Shown here one piece after another: positions 52,876 to 61,867 of a stretch of DNA of 64,000 bases. Under the pieces are notes generated by a model that was given only the letters and a program-made list of their open reading frames with translations, had not been told where the DNA came from and did no database searches. Numbering within the stretch: the stretch's first letter is position 1; every line of letters starts with the position of its first letter. Where the stretch lies: contig DFUT01000009.1 of assembly GCA_002381125.1 (NCBI GenBank), positions 27,830 to 91,829 of the forward strand, given 5' to 3'. Origin of the DNA: Bacteroidales bacterium UBA4179 (GTDB lineage: Bacteria; Bacteroidota; Bacteroidia; Bacteroidales; Dysgonomonadaceae). The position numbers were made by a program, and so were the translations under genes.

Positions 52876-55599
52876 TTAATACCAATCCATTTTTTGATAA
52901 GGTGAACTGTGTTGCTGGTATTTGAGATCCTTTAGTAAGGAAGAATTGGCGCGAATAATAAAGTTATACGACTGATAAGGCCCTACCGGTATGAAACTAG
53001 CCGACATGCTCCAGCAGTGCAGGTTGCGGGTCAATGTGCAATTCATGTATGAAAAGCGTTTGGCTTCGAAATTGTAGTCGGTATTGAAGGTAAAATTCCA
53101 GTTTTTGGTTGGCTGTAGCGAACCGCTCAATCCGAAATTATGGGTTAGTTTCCCTTTATATTCCATTTTTTTCTTATCGAACTCGCCATACCCGTAACGC
53201 AAAGAATAATTGAACGAAAGATTCCAGTTTATCCTGTTTTTCAGGTAACCATCGGCATCATATTCGCCGGTATCTTGAGCGGATGTATCGAATATGCTTT
53301 TTGTGATGCTTTCTTCTTCAAGATTCCCTTCGGCTGTTTCAAGATTAGAACGATCCGTTTCGCTCTCTTGTTCCCGGTCATCCTTCTCTCCAAACCATTT
53401 TTTGAAAGTATCTTGATTGAAAGAATAGGAAAACGATGTTCCTGTACTCATAAGTTTCCCGAATCCTTTTCCCTTGGCAATTCGGAGTTTGTCGACATGC
53501 ACCGGTCGCCCTTGAGAATCAAGTTCATATAAATAAGGATCCCATGTGGCACTTAGGCTAAATGTTTGGGATTTGCCGAGTTTCAGTCGGAGACTCGTGT
53601 TGATCGTACTCAATTTGAGTGAATCGGCCATCATATTGTAACTAAAACCAATGCTCAGATCGTCTATAAGGCTCATTTTTCGGTAACCTGTGGGATCGTT
53701 CTCGTCGCGAACTTTCATTTCGAGATTATTTTTAAAACTGAACCCGATGCTTCCGCTCTTTCCGCTTGGGGCTGTTCCGAACATCATGCCTGAATAGGGC
53801 GAATAGGTGTATTCCACATCTTCGCCGTATTCGTTTTTGTAGGTATATTTTTCGTAAAAATTATAGCGCGATGCACTAAAATCGGGAGTATAACTCAGAC
53901 TGATGGATGGAGTAAACACGTGGCGTATGGCTTGTATTTTGTTTCCGAAAATTTTCCACGGCGTATACATTCCGTAAAGTTTGGTATTGAAACTAAGGGA
54001 GGTACTATAGTCGTATACGCGATTGAATCCGTAAACCGTATCCACTACCACATTTCTTTTTTGGACAGAATCCCATGCCTCAACGTGGCGAGAAGTATAC
54101 CATCTTTCGTTATAATTGATGGAAGGGGATATCTGGATGTTGTCAAAAACCGTAAAAGTGGCACTAATGGGAATACTGTGACGCATGCCGTTTGTCCAAT
54201 CTTTGATGATGTTCGATTTAAGGAACTGATCTTCCTTGGTAGTGATTGAGTTTCTGAATTCTCCCGAGTAGCTCATCGATATTTTTTCGTACCAACGTTC
54301 GGCTCCTACGGCCTTTTTTCGTTTAAATGGATAAACACGACTCATATTAATCGAAAGATTGGGTAAGGTAACCGATATGGTGGAATCTCGCGATATCTGA
54401 TTGATACTCATTGCTGCCGACAAACTCCACGGTGAATTGGGGAAACGTTGCGTAATATTTACGCTGGAACTTTTGGTATTGTTTGTCGATTCTCGCGAAT
54501 AGAGTTCGCGCAAGTCGTTTTTTTCGTATTTGCTGGTAGAAAAATTCACGCTTGCCGACAGGGTGCGATACATATTTGCTTTTGGATCCTGTGAATGTGT
54601 CCAACTGATGCGAAAGTCTTTCGATACCGAATAATCGGGCAACCCTTTGTCGCCAAGGACAGTATTGAGAAAATAGGCATTGAAGTTTCCCGAGTATTTA
54701 TATCGTTTTCGGTAATTGGATCGCGCGCCGATTCCCCACGTTCCTTTGGTATATATTTCTCCGGTGACGGCTAGATCCACATAATCGTTTATGGCAAAAT
54801 AATATCCCCCATCGTGGAGATAAAATCCGCGTTCCATTTCATCTCCATAGGAAGGCATAATGATTCCCGATGAATAGCTTTTGGTGAAAGGGAAAAATGC
54901 GAAGGGCAAGACGATCGGAAACAGGGGAACATCCGCCACAACCAGCCATGCCGGTCCGGTGACGACATCTTTATCGGGTCGAACCTTTGCCTTCGACAAA
55001 TTCAAATAGAAATGCGGATGTTCGTGATCGTCGCAGGTCGTATATTTTGCGTTTTGCATGTAAAACGTGTTGTCGGGATTCATTTTTGCTTCATTGGCCA
55101 CAATATACCCTTCTCCTTGTTGGGTTACGACGTGATTTATAAAAGCCTTGCCGGTTTTAAAGTTGTAGCTTACTTTTTTCATCTCGTATTGAGTGCCGTT
55201 TTCTTCAAAAATGGGATATCCAAATTCTTTTCCGAGGGAATCTATACCAAATGTGGCCGTAATAATACTGCTATCCAAATCCAACGTAATGTATTCGCCT
55301 TTGATGCCGATATTGCCATATTTTACATCCGCATTGCCATATAAATGGACGATATTGTCTTTCGTAAAAACCAAGGAATCGGTAGCTGTATAATGAACCG
55401 GAGCTTCAAGGGTTTCTTTTTCCGCTTTTATGGTATCTGTTTTTATTGTGTCCGCTTTTATCGTATCTACCGGTGTAATTGGTATGGAGTCGTTTTGGGA
55501 TAACAAACTGTCACTCTCCGTTTTTGTTTGAGCAAATGGAGATTGAGAAAAAAAAGTAAATACCAGGAAAAAAAATATGCTTATTTCGAGATGTTTCAT
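52876..55599 (-). CDS. lptD: LptD-like LPS-assembly outer-membrane protein
   Basis: A 907-residue exported protein: signal peptide (hydrophobic residues 8-19, ending SPFAQ), a Thr/Asp-rich spacer with three tandem pentapeptides (45-59), a periplasmic OstA/jellyroll domain (about 70-185: VHLYGNADVKYGNIGIKGEY), the LptD-type PLFPIVLPFAFFPFTKSYSSG region, and a long beta-barrel of alternating strands to the C-terminus. In family members the barrel inserts LPS into the outer leaflet with LptE. There are few cysteines, so the E. coli disulfide control seems absent. Naming as LptD rests on architecture and is likely. Confidence 0.82.
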   Translation of the reverse strand: MKHLEISIFFFLVFTFFSQSPFAQTKTESDSLLSQNDSIPITPVDTIKADTIKTDTIKAEKETLEAPVHYTATDSLVFTKDNIVHLYGNADVKYGNIGIKGEYITLDLDSSIITATFGIDSLGKEFGYPIFEENGTQYEMKKVSYNFKTGKAFINHVVTQQGEGYIVANEAKMNPDNTFYMQNAKYTTCDDHEHPHFYLNLSKAKVRPDKDVVTGPAWLVVADVPLFPIVLPFAFFPFTKSYSSGIIMPSYGDEMERGFYLHDGGYYFAINDYVDLAVTGEIYTKGTWGIGARSNYRKRYKYSGNFNAYFLNTVLGDKGLPDYSVSKDFRISWTHSQDPKANMYRTLSASVNFSTSKYEKNDLRELYSRESTNNTKSSSVNITQRFPNSPWSLSAAMSINQISRDSTISVTLPNLSINMSRVYPFKRKKAVGAERWYEKISMSYSGEFRNSITTKEDQFLKSNIIKDWTNGMRHSIPISATFTVFDNIQISPSINYNERWYTSRHVEAWDSVQKRNVVVDTVYGFNRVYDYSTSLSFNTKLYGMYTPWKIFGNKIQAIRHVFTPSISLSYTPDFSASRYNFYEKYTYKNEYGEDVEYTYSPYSGMMFGTAPSGKSGSIGFSFKNNLEMKVRDENDPTGYRKMSLIDDLSIGFSYNMMADSLKLSTINTSLRLKLGKSQTFSLSATWDPYLYELDSQGRPVHVDKLRIAKGKGFGKLMSTGTSFSYSFNQDTFKKWFGEKDDREQESETDRSNLETAEGNLEEESITKSIFDTSAQDTGEYDADGYLKNRINWNLSFNYSLRYGYGEFDKKKMEYKGKLTHNFGLSGSLQPTKNWNFTFNTDYNFEAKRFSYMNCTLTRNLHCWSMSASFIPVGPYQSYNFIIRANSSLLKDLKYQQHSSPYQKMDWY
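55423..55467 (-). repeat. three tandem 15-base repeats in the lptD-like gene
   Basis: Three 15-base units encode DTIKA, DTIKT and DTIKA directly after the signal peptide region (residues 45-59). Copy number could change by slippage without breaking the frame. Confidence 0.7.
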
Positions 55600-55645
55600 T
55601 CAAAAATAGCCCGGTAGCATGGATAAATGGATTATTATTTTGGAA

Positions 55646-55653
55646 CAAAAGTA
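55646..55653 (-). promoter_or_regulatory. -7 element for the lptD-like gene
   Basis: TACTTTTG on the minus strand, 46 bases before the start codon and just after the thrC stop. Confidence 0.4.
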
Positions 55654-55665
55654 TAAAAATAAAAT

Positions 55666-56970
55666 TTAAGAGACATTGAATAAGGTTTTTTTAAACAAAT
55701 TGAAATCGGTTGAAAGAAGGTGAGATTGTTTTTTGCGACGCATAAAGGCTGATAGTCTTTGGGGGATTTCGATAGTCGATCCTATGCATTCTTCTACGGT
55801 TTCTTTAAATTTTGCAGGGTGCGCAGTGGCAAGGAAAACGCCTGTTTCGTCGGGTTTTTTCTCGTCTTTCAACGCCTGATATGCGCATGCTCCGTGCGGG
55901 TCAAGCAAATAACCTGTTTTTTCGTAAACGGTTCGTATGGTATTTTTGATTTCCACATCGGAATAGGTATTTCCCGAAATATCTTGTTTTATGGCTTCGT
56001 GAGATTGACCATATAGGTCGAGAATACGTTCAAAATTGCTAGGAGCACCAACATCCATAGCATTGGCGATGGTTTGAATCGAAGCTCTTGGTTCGTAATT
56101 GCCGGTATCGAGGTATTGAAAAAACACATCGTTGCGATTGTTGGCGGCAATGAATCGTTTGACGGGCAATCCCATTCGTTTTGCAAATAAACCGGCTGCC
56201 AAATTTCCCAAATTTCCACTGGGTACGGATACGACCACATTATCTACCGGCTGTTGTTTGGCCAATTGGGCATATGCGTAAAAATAGTAAATGGATTGAG
56301 GAAGAAAGCGGGCAATATTAATGGAATTGGCCGAGGTCAGGTACATTTTTCTGTTGAGCTCTTCATCCATGAAAGCCGATTTCACCAGTGCCTGACAATC
56401 GTCGAACGTGCCATCGATTTCCAATGCAACAACATTCTGTCCAAGCGTTGTAAATTGAGCTTCTTGAATCTCGCTTACTTTGCCCGATGGATATAAAACA
56501 AACACCTGAATGCCCTCTACGCCTAAAAAGCCGTTGGCAACCGCACTCCCTGTGTCTCCCGATGTTGCAACCAATACTTTCATATTTTCGAGGCGTTGTT
56601 CTTGTACGAAATAGGACAACATGCGAGACATGAAACGCGCCCCGACGTCTTTAAAAGCAAAGGTGGGTCCATGAAAGAGTTCCAATACATAAACACCCTC
56701 TTCCAATTTCTTGAGCGGGATGTCGAAATTTAGCGCCTCAATTGCGATCGTATTCAATTGTTCTTTATCGATATCTTCGCCGAAAAATTTTTCGGCAACT
56801 ACTTTCGCAATATCCGTTAAGCTCAGATTTCCTATTTCATTGAAAAAATCGGCAGGCAATCGATTTATTTTTTCGGGCATATATAATCCTCTATCGGGCG
56901 CAAGTCCTTTTATAACGGCTTCTTGCAGCGTAGCCTTCGGGGCAATATGTCTTGTACTGTAGTATTTCAT
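55666..56970 (-). CDS. thrC: threonine synthase
   Basis: Converts O-phosphohomoserine to threonine with PLP. The 434-residue protein starts MKYYSTRHIAPKATLQEAV. It has the PLP-lysine segment GPTFAFKDVGARFMSRML, ATSGDTGSAVANGF and PSGNLGNLAAGLFAKRMG, and the C-terminal DPHGACAYQAL. It is the last gene of the thrA-homoserine kinase-thrC operon; its ATG overlaps the kinase stop by four bases. Confidence 0.96.
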   Translation of the reverse strand: MKYYSTRHIAPKATLQEAVIKGLAPDRGLYMPEKINRLPADFFNEIGNLSLTDIAKVVAEKFFGEDIDKEQLNTIAIEALNFDIPLKKLEEGVYVLELFHGPTFAFKDVGARFMSRMLSYFVQEQRLENMKVLVATSGDTGSAVANGFLGVEGIQVFVLYPSGKVSEIQEAQFTTLGQNVVALEIDGTFDDCQALVKSAFMDEELNRKMYLTSANSINIARFLPQSIYYFYAYAQLAKQQPVDNVVVSVPSGNLGNLAAGLFAKRMGLPVKRFIAANNRNDVFFQYLDTGNYEPRASIQTIANAMDVGAPSNFERILDLYGQSHEAIKQDISGNTYSDVEIKNTIRTVYEKTGYLLDPHGACAYQALKDEKKPDETGVFLATAHPAKFKETVEECIGSTIEIPQRLSAFMRRKKQSHLLSTDFNLFKKTLFNVS

Positions 56971-58193
56971 TTTATTGTTGTTTCTGAAAATAATGTTTTT
57001 ATAAATTCGTCGCCATGCAATAATCCATAGCTTCCCTTTTGTGCCGCAAATTCGTCATACGTCACAACGTCGTCCGGTTTTATATAGCGGTGATAAATCA
57101 AAAAGGGAACAGCTCCTCGGGTATGTGTGCGTATAGCGCACGGTGTTGGATGATCAGGCAAAACGGCAATGGTCACCGGCTCATTCATTTTCTCGATTGC
57201 TTCATAAATGGGTTTTACGATTCGTGAATCGAGGTTTTCGATGGTTTTTATTTTTAACGGCACATTGCCTTCGTGTCCTGCTTCGTCGCTCGCTTCAACG
57301 TGAAGATAGATAAAATCTTTTTCATTCAACGCTTTTATTGCGGCTTGCGCCTTACCTTCGTAATTGGTATTATACAATCCTGTTGCTCCTGCCACCACTA
57401 CAACTTCCAGTCCGGCGTAGACGCCGATTCCGCGAATCAAATCTACGGCTGAGATTACCGTTCCGTTTTTTATCGCGAACCTATCTTTCAACGGTTTCAT
57501 TGCCGGTCTGTATCCCGGCGACCACGGCCAAATGCTGTTGGCCGGATCTTTCCCTTCGGCTTTGCGTTTGCGGTTGATGGGGTGGTCTGCCAAAAGTTCT
57601 TGCGAAGCAAGGATGAGATCGTTGAGTCGATCCGCTGTTGCTTTTGAATGTTCATCCATCGGTTTTATCAACGAAGAATGGAATGGCTTTTCAGGAATAT
57701 CGTGTGGAGGCGTACAAATGATGTTCTTGTTCCCTCCTTTCATCTTCAGTAAATGTCGATAAGATACGCCGGGATAAAAGCTGATGGTTTCGTCTCCCAG
57801 TTTTTCATTAAGAAAATCGATGAGTTCCTTTGCTTCGTTGGTTGAAATGTGCCCTGCCGAATGGTTTTTCAATAGTTCCCCTTCTATGCATACCAGATTA
57901 CAACGCATGGCCATCTCGCCGGGTAGAATGTCGACCCCCATACTGGCTGCTTCCAAGACGCCGCGTCCTTCATATACTTCGGGAATATCATATCCCAGCA
58001 CCGATAAATTTGCAATTTCGCTTCCCGGAGGGAATCCTTCGGGAATCGTATCCAGCAATCCATTGCGGCCTTTGGCGGCCAGCAAATCCATATAAGGTGT
58101 ACGAGCAACTTGCAATGGCGTTTTATTCCCCAGTTGTTCAATGGGTTCATCTGCCATTCCGTCGCCAAGTATGATGATATATTTCATAGACAA
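56967..58193 (-). CDS. phosphoglycerate-mutase-like homoserine kinase
   Basis: A 408-residue member of the alkaline phosphatase/ApgM superfamily: MKYIIILGDGMADEPIEQLG with a metal Asp, PPGSEIANLSVLGYD with the active-site Ser region, HVEASDEAGHEGNV and VLPDHPTPCAIRTHTRGAVP. Annotation pipelines call it cofactor-independent phosphoglycerate mutase. It lies between thrA and thrC, where thrB would be, with a 6-base gap and a 4-base overlap, and no thrB is present. The homologous Bacteroides protein has been reported as the homoserine kinase. I therefore infer that role here. Confidence 0.85.
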   Translation of the reverse strand: MSMKYIIILGDGMADEPIEQLGNKTPLQVARTPYMDLLAAKGRNGLLDTIPEGFPPGSEIANLSVLGYDIPEVYEGRGVLEAASMGVDILPGEMAMRCNLVCIEGELLKNHSAGHISTNEAKELIDFLNEKLGDETISFYPGVSYRHLLKMKGGNKNIICTPPHDIPEKPFHSSLIKPMDEHSKATADRLNDLILASQELLADHPINRKRKAEGKDPANSIWPWSPGYRPAMKPLKDRFAIKNGTVISAVDLIRGIGVYAGLEVVVVAGATGLYNTNYEGKAQAAIKALNEKDFIYLHVEASDEAGHEGNVPLKIKTIENLDSRIVKPIYEAIEKMNEPVTIAVLPDHPTPCAIRTHTRGAVPFLIYHRYIKPDDVVTYDEFAAQKGSYGLLHGDEFIKTLFSETTIK

Positions 58194-58199
58194 AACCGG

Positions 58200-60644
58200 T
58201 TATCTGATATTTGCAATGGAAATGATGTCGGAAAAAACACCTGCTGCCGTAACGTTGGCGCCTGCTCCATAACCCTTTATCACCATTGGATATTCGTTAT
58301 AACGCTCTGTGGTAATCATGATGATATTGTTGCTACCCTCCAAATCGTAAAAGGGATGTCCTTGTTCCACTTCGCGCAGACCCACTTCACATTGTCCATT
58401 TTCGTAAATAGCAACAAAACGAAGTTTTTTGCCTTCTTTTTCAAGTTTCTTTCGTCGAATTTCAAATGCTTCATCCATTTCGGATATTGTTTCCCAGAAT
58501 TCATCTAGGGTTCCTTCAAAATATTTTTGAGGGATAAATAATTCCTTTTTCACATCGCTTTGTTCCACTTCGGCACCCGCTTCGCGTGAGAGGATTACCA
58601 ATTTGCGAATTACATCGAGCCCACTCAAATCTATTCGCGGATCGGGTTCGGCATAGTGTGCGTCCACTGCCATACGGACGGCCTTACTGAAAGGAATATC
58701 TTTGCTCAGTGTGTTGAAGATGAAATTCAATGTGCCCGAAAGCACGGCTTCCAGTTTTATAATTTTGTCGCCCGAATTGATAAGCGAATTCATTGTGTTG
58801 ATGATGGGTAGTCCGGCGCCGACATTGGTTTCGAAAAGAAACTTCACGCCTGCTTTCCGTGCAGTTTTTTTCAGACGTCGATACGTTTCGTATGATGATG
58901 AGGTGGCTATTTTGTTTGCTGTGACTACCGAAATATTTCTCGACATCAATTCTTCATATAGATCCGAAATCTCTTTGCTGGCAGTACAGTCCACAAAAAC
59001 GGCATTAAAGATATTCATTTTCAGTATTTCGTTTCGGATGATGGCCGGTGAACTTTTTATACCTTTTGTTTCCAGTTCCTCTTGGTAATTTTCGAGCGAT
59101 ATTCCTTCTCTGGTGAACAAGGCTTTGCGACTATTGGCTATACCTACGATATTGATTCGTAATTTGTTTTGCTCTTCCAGAGTATGCTTTTGTTGTTGTA
59201 TTTGGGAAAGCAGTTTATTTCCCACCGTACCGGTTCCGACGACAAACAGATTCAGTTCCTGATAAGGGGAGAGAAAGAACGAGTCGTGTATTACATTCAA
59301 TGCTTTTCTTAGGTCATTCTTTGAAATTACGCATGAAATATTGGTTTCCGATGCACCTTGTGCCAAGGCTACTACGCTGATACCGCTTCGTCCCAATGTT
59401 CCGAAAAATTTCCCTGCTATTCCGGGTACATGTTTCATGTTTTGCCCTACTATGGCTATAGTTGAGAGATTGTATTCAACGGTAATTTCATTGATGCTTC
59501 CCATTGCAATTTCTTGGGCAAATTCTTTGTTCAGTACTTTTTGGGCAAGAGCGGCGTCTTGGGTGCGGACACCGATCGAGGTACTGGTTTCCGATGATGC
59601 CTGCGAAACAAGAAAAACGCTTATGCCACTATTGGCAAGTGCCGAAAAAATACGTTTGTTTACACCGATCACACCCACCATTCCCAATCCTTGTATCGTA
59701 ATCAGTGCCGTATCTTCGATAGACGAAATGCCTTTGATGATTTTTCCGTTGCTTTGTGGCTTTATATTGCATATGAGCGTTCCTCCCGAGTGGGGATTGA
59801 ATGTATTTTTTATGCGGATTGGGATATTTTTGTGGTAAACGGGGAAAATCGTAGGGGGGTAAATCACTTTTGCTCCAAAATTCGATAATTCAATAGCTTC
59901 GATGAACGAGAGTTCATCAATCACATATGCCGAGTTGATTATTTTGGGATCGGCAGTCATAAAACCATCGACGTCGGTCCATATCTCAAGAACAGAAGCA
60001 TTCATGGCTGCGGCTATGAGCGCTGCCGTATAATCCGATCCGCCACGCCCAAGATTGGTAATGTCGCTTTCTTCGCTACTCGATGAAATAAAGCCGGGCA
60101 CCAACATTACCTTTGGAAGGGGAGATTCGGAAAAAGTTTTCTTAATGAGTTCGAAACAAAGGGGAATGTTGGGAATATGGCTGTTGAATTGGATGGATGT
60201 TTTGATAAACTGTGTTGGGTCGTAAAGTTTTGCTCCATCGATTATTTTGCTGACGATAAGCGAAGATAATCGTTCGCCGTAACTTACGATTTTATCGGAA
60301 GTTTTTTGCGACAAATCGCCGATGAGGAATACGCCACGTAAAATGTTTCGCAAATCATCGTATAGGATCTGTATTTTTTGTTTTATTTCTTCTTTTTCTT
60401 GGCGTGAGGCAATCGTTTTTTCGATTATATTTTCGTGCATGAGGATGACTTCTTCCAGAATGGTTTTATAACCTGCATTCGATTTGACTGCAAAATCGGC
60501 TGCAAGCAGCAGCCTGTCGGTAACTCCGGCAAGTGCCGACACAACAACGATTACGGGTTCTTTTTCCGATTCGATAATGTCTTTTACTATCTTTAAACCT
60601 TCGGGGGTTCCTATGGAAGTCCCGCCAAATTTCATAACTTTCAT
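58200..60644 (-). CDS. thrA: bifunctional aspartokinase/homoserine dehydrogenase
   Basis: Catalyses the first and third steps from aspartate to threonine. The 814-residue protein has the aspartokinase (MKVMKFGGTSIGTPEGL, later LGRGGSDYTAALIAAAM), two ACT domains (about 320-460: ALITIQGLGMVGVIGVNKRI and STIAIVGQNMKHVPG) for feedback control, and the homoserine dehydrogenase (about 465-814: FVVGTGTVGNKLLSQI, AVLSGTLNFIF, DPRIDLSGLDVIRK). Length fits E. coli ThrA (820). It heads the operon behind a promoter at 60857 and a Thr-rich leader ORF at 60764. Confidence 0.97.
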   Translation of the reverse strand: MKVMKFGGTSIGTPEGLKIVKDIIESEKEPVIVVVSALAGVTDRLLLAADFAVKSNAGYKTILEEVILMHENIIEKTIASRQEKEEIKQKIQILYDDLRNILRGVFLIGDLSQKTSDKIVSYGERLSSLIVSKIIDGAKLYDPTQFIKTSIQFNSHIPNIPLCFELIKKTFSESPLPKVMLVPGFISSSSEESDITNLGRGGSDYTAALIAAAMNASVLEIWTDVDGFMTADPKIINSAYVIDELSFIEAIELSNFGAKVIYPPTIFPVYHKNIPIRIKNTFNPHSGGTLICNIKPQSNGKIIKGISSIEDTALITIQGLGMVGVIGVNKRIFSALANSGISVFLVSQASSETSTSIGVRTQDAALAQKVLNKEFAQEIAMGSINEITVEYNLSTIAIVGQNMKHVPGIAGKFFGTLGRSGISVVALAQGASETNISCVISKNDLRKALNVIHDSFFLSPYQELNLFVVGTGTVGNKLLSQIQQQKHTLEEQNKLRINIVGIANSRKALFTREGISLENYQEELETKGIKSSPAIIRNEILKMNIFNAVFVDCTASKEISDLYEELMSRNISVVTANKIATSSSYETYRRLKKTARKAGVKFLFETNVGAGLPIINTMNSLINSGDKIIKLEAVLSGTLNFIFNTLSKDIPFSKAVRMAVDAHYAEPDPRIDLSGLDVIRKLVILSREAGAEVEQSDVKKELFIPQKYFEGTLDEFWETISEMDEAFEIRRKKLEKEGKKLRFVAIYENGQCEVGLREVEQGHPFYDLEGSNNIIMITTERYNEYPMVIKGYGAGANVTAAGVFSDIISIANIR

Positions 60645-60763
60645 ATTATGAACAATTAATCCGTTTTTGGTTTTAACGGCGATTAAATATTAAAAAAGGA
60701 TGTTTTAGAAAGCAAGAACCGAATGGTTCGTGGAAACAAGGAAATTGTTTGTGGAATAAGATA

Positions 60764-60835
60764 TCAGATAACCCCCCAAGGGGTCATTGTCGTTGAGGAA
60801 AAGGTTTGAACGTATGTTGAATATAAGTTATTCAT
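60764..60835 (-). CDS. candidate Thr-rich leader peptide of the thr operon
   Basis: A 23-codon ORF on the minus strand, from ATG at 60833-60835 to TGA at 60764-60766. Five of 23 residues are Thr, four of them in the segment TFSSTTMTP plus the preceding TYVQ; the last residue is Ile. It lies about 15 bases after the likely transcription start and 119 bases before thrA. An ACCCC/GGGGT hairpin overlaps its end. This layout fits ribosome-mediated attenuation, but a clear terminator hairpin is not visible, so the call is tentative. Confidence 0.4.
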   Translation of the reverse strand: MNNLYSTYVQTFSSTTMTPWGVI

Positions 60836-60856
60836 TGTAAACGTATAAATTTATTG

Positions 60857-60887
60857 CAAAGATAGGTTTTTATCGGATAATAAGAAA
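60857..60887 (-). promoter_or_regulatory. promoter for the thr operon
   Basis: On the minus strand, TTTC (60884-60887), 19 bases, then TATCTTTG (60857-60864). It implies a leader of about 205 bases before thrA. Confidence 0.5.
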
Positions 60888-60959
60888 TTAAAAGTGAAAA
60901 AAATCGATATAATTTGCGAATATGTTTTTGTTCAAGAAAAAAGGCTTGTATTTAAAACT

Positions 60960-60993
60960 AAAAAACCGTCTCACTGTCGAAACGGTTTTTAGT
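60960..60993 (-). terminator. terminator after tsf
   Basis: Stem AAAAACCGT/ACGGTTTTT (60961-60969 with 60982-60990) lies just past the tsf stop, with a T tract on the minus strand. Confidence 0.8.
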
Positions 60994-61013
60994 TTTATAT
61001 ATCGAAAAAAGAA

Positions 61014-61835
61014 TCAATCGCTCAATGAAACACGCTTAAAATCAACAACCTCCAAATCTTTGTCGTATTGTTTTAGAAATTCGCCGACGGTTAATTTGTT
61101 GTCTTTTATATATTCCTGTTGCAACAAAGTAACTTCTTTGTAGAATTTCTTTAAAGCGCCCTCGGCTATTCTATCCAACAGATTTTCGGGTTTTCCTGCT
61201 TCCCGAGCTTTTTCCCGTGCAATTTCCAATTCTTTTTCCTTTATTTCAGCCGGTATGCCTTCGGGAGTTATGGATATGGGATTCATTGCCGCAATTTGCA
61301 TGGCTATGTCTTTTGCAACTTGCTCATCCACATCGGGTTTATTAAACCCAACGATAGCGGCCAATTTGTTTCCCATATGCACATAGGCCGTAACGTAAGG
61401 TGCGGAAATGTATTCGTAGTATCCCAATTGGATTTTTTCACCTGTGGCTCCGATTTTATCGGTAATGAGATCCGAAATTGTTCCTTTTGGGAGCTGAATG
61501 GCGAGCAGCTCATCCAATGTTTTGGGTTTATGTTTTATCGCTGCATCCAGGATTTGTTGCGTGAGGGCAACAAACTCGGCATTTTTTGCCACAAAATCGG
61601 TCTCGCACTGTAATGCCACGATAGCGGCAAAATCGCCTTCGGTTTTGGCTAGAACACATCCTTCGGAAGCTTCGCGATCTTCACGTTTTGCAGCAACCGC
61701 TTGTCCTTTTTTACGGATAATTTCCATTGCTTTATCGAAATCGCCGTTTGCTTCGGTCAATGCATTTTTGCAATCCATCATCCCCGCTCCTGTCATTTTA
61801 CGAAGATGCTGAATTTCTGCTATTGTAATTGCCAT
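61014..61835 (-). CDS. tsf: translation elongation factor Ts
   Basis: Nucleotide exchange factor for EF-Tu. The 273-residue protein has the N-terminal UBA-like part (IAEIQHLRKMTGAGMMDCKNAL), then GQAVAAKREDREASEG, ALQCETDFVAKNAEFV and the core domain to KEVTLLQQEYIKDNKLTV. It lies 32 bases after rpsB in the usual rpsB-tsf order; the hairpin at 60960 ends the operon. Confidence 0.97.
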   Translation of the reverse strand: MAITIAEIQHLRKMTGAGMMDCKNALTEANGDFDKAMEIIRKKGQAVAAKREDREASEGCVLAKTEGDFAAIVALQCETDFVAKNAEFVALTQQILDAAIKHKPKTLDELLAIQLPKGTISDLITDKIGATGEKIQLGYYEYISAPYVTAYVHMGNKLAAIVGFNKPDVDEQVAKDIAMQIAAMNPISITPEGIPAEIKEKELEIAREKAREAGKPENLLDRIAEGALKKFYKEVTLLQQEYIKDNKLTVGEFLKQYDKDLEVVDFKRVSLSD

Positions 61836-61867
61836 AATTTTTTCCTTTTTATTTTTTTTGTTGTTGT

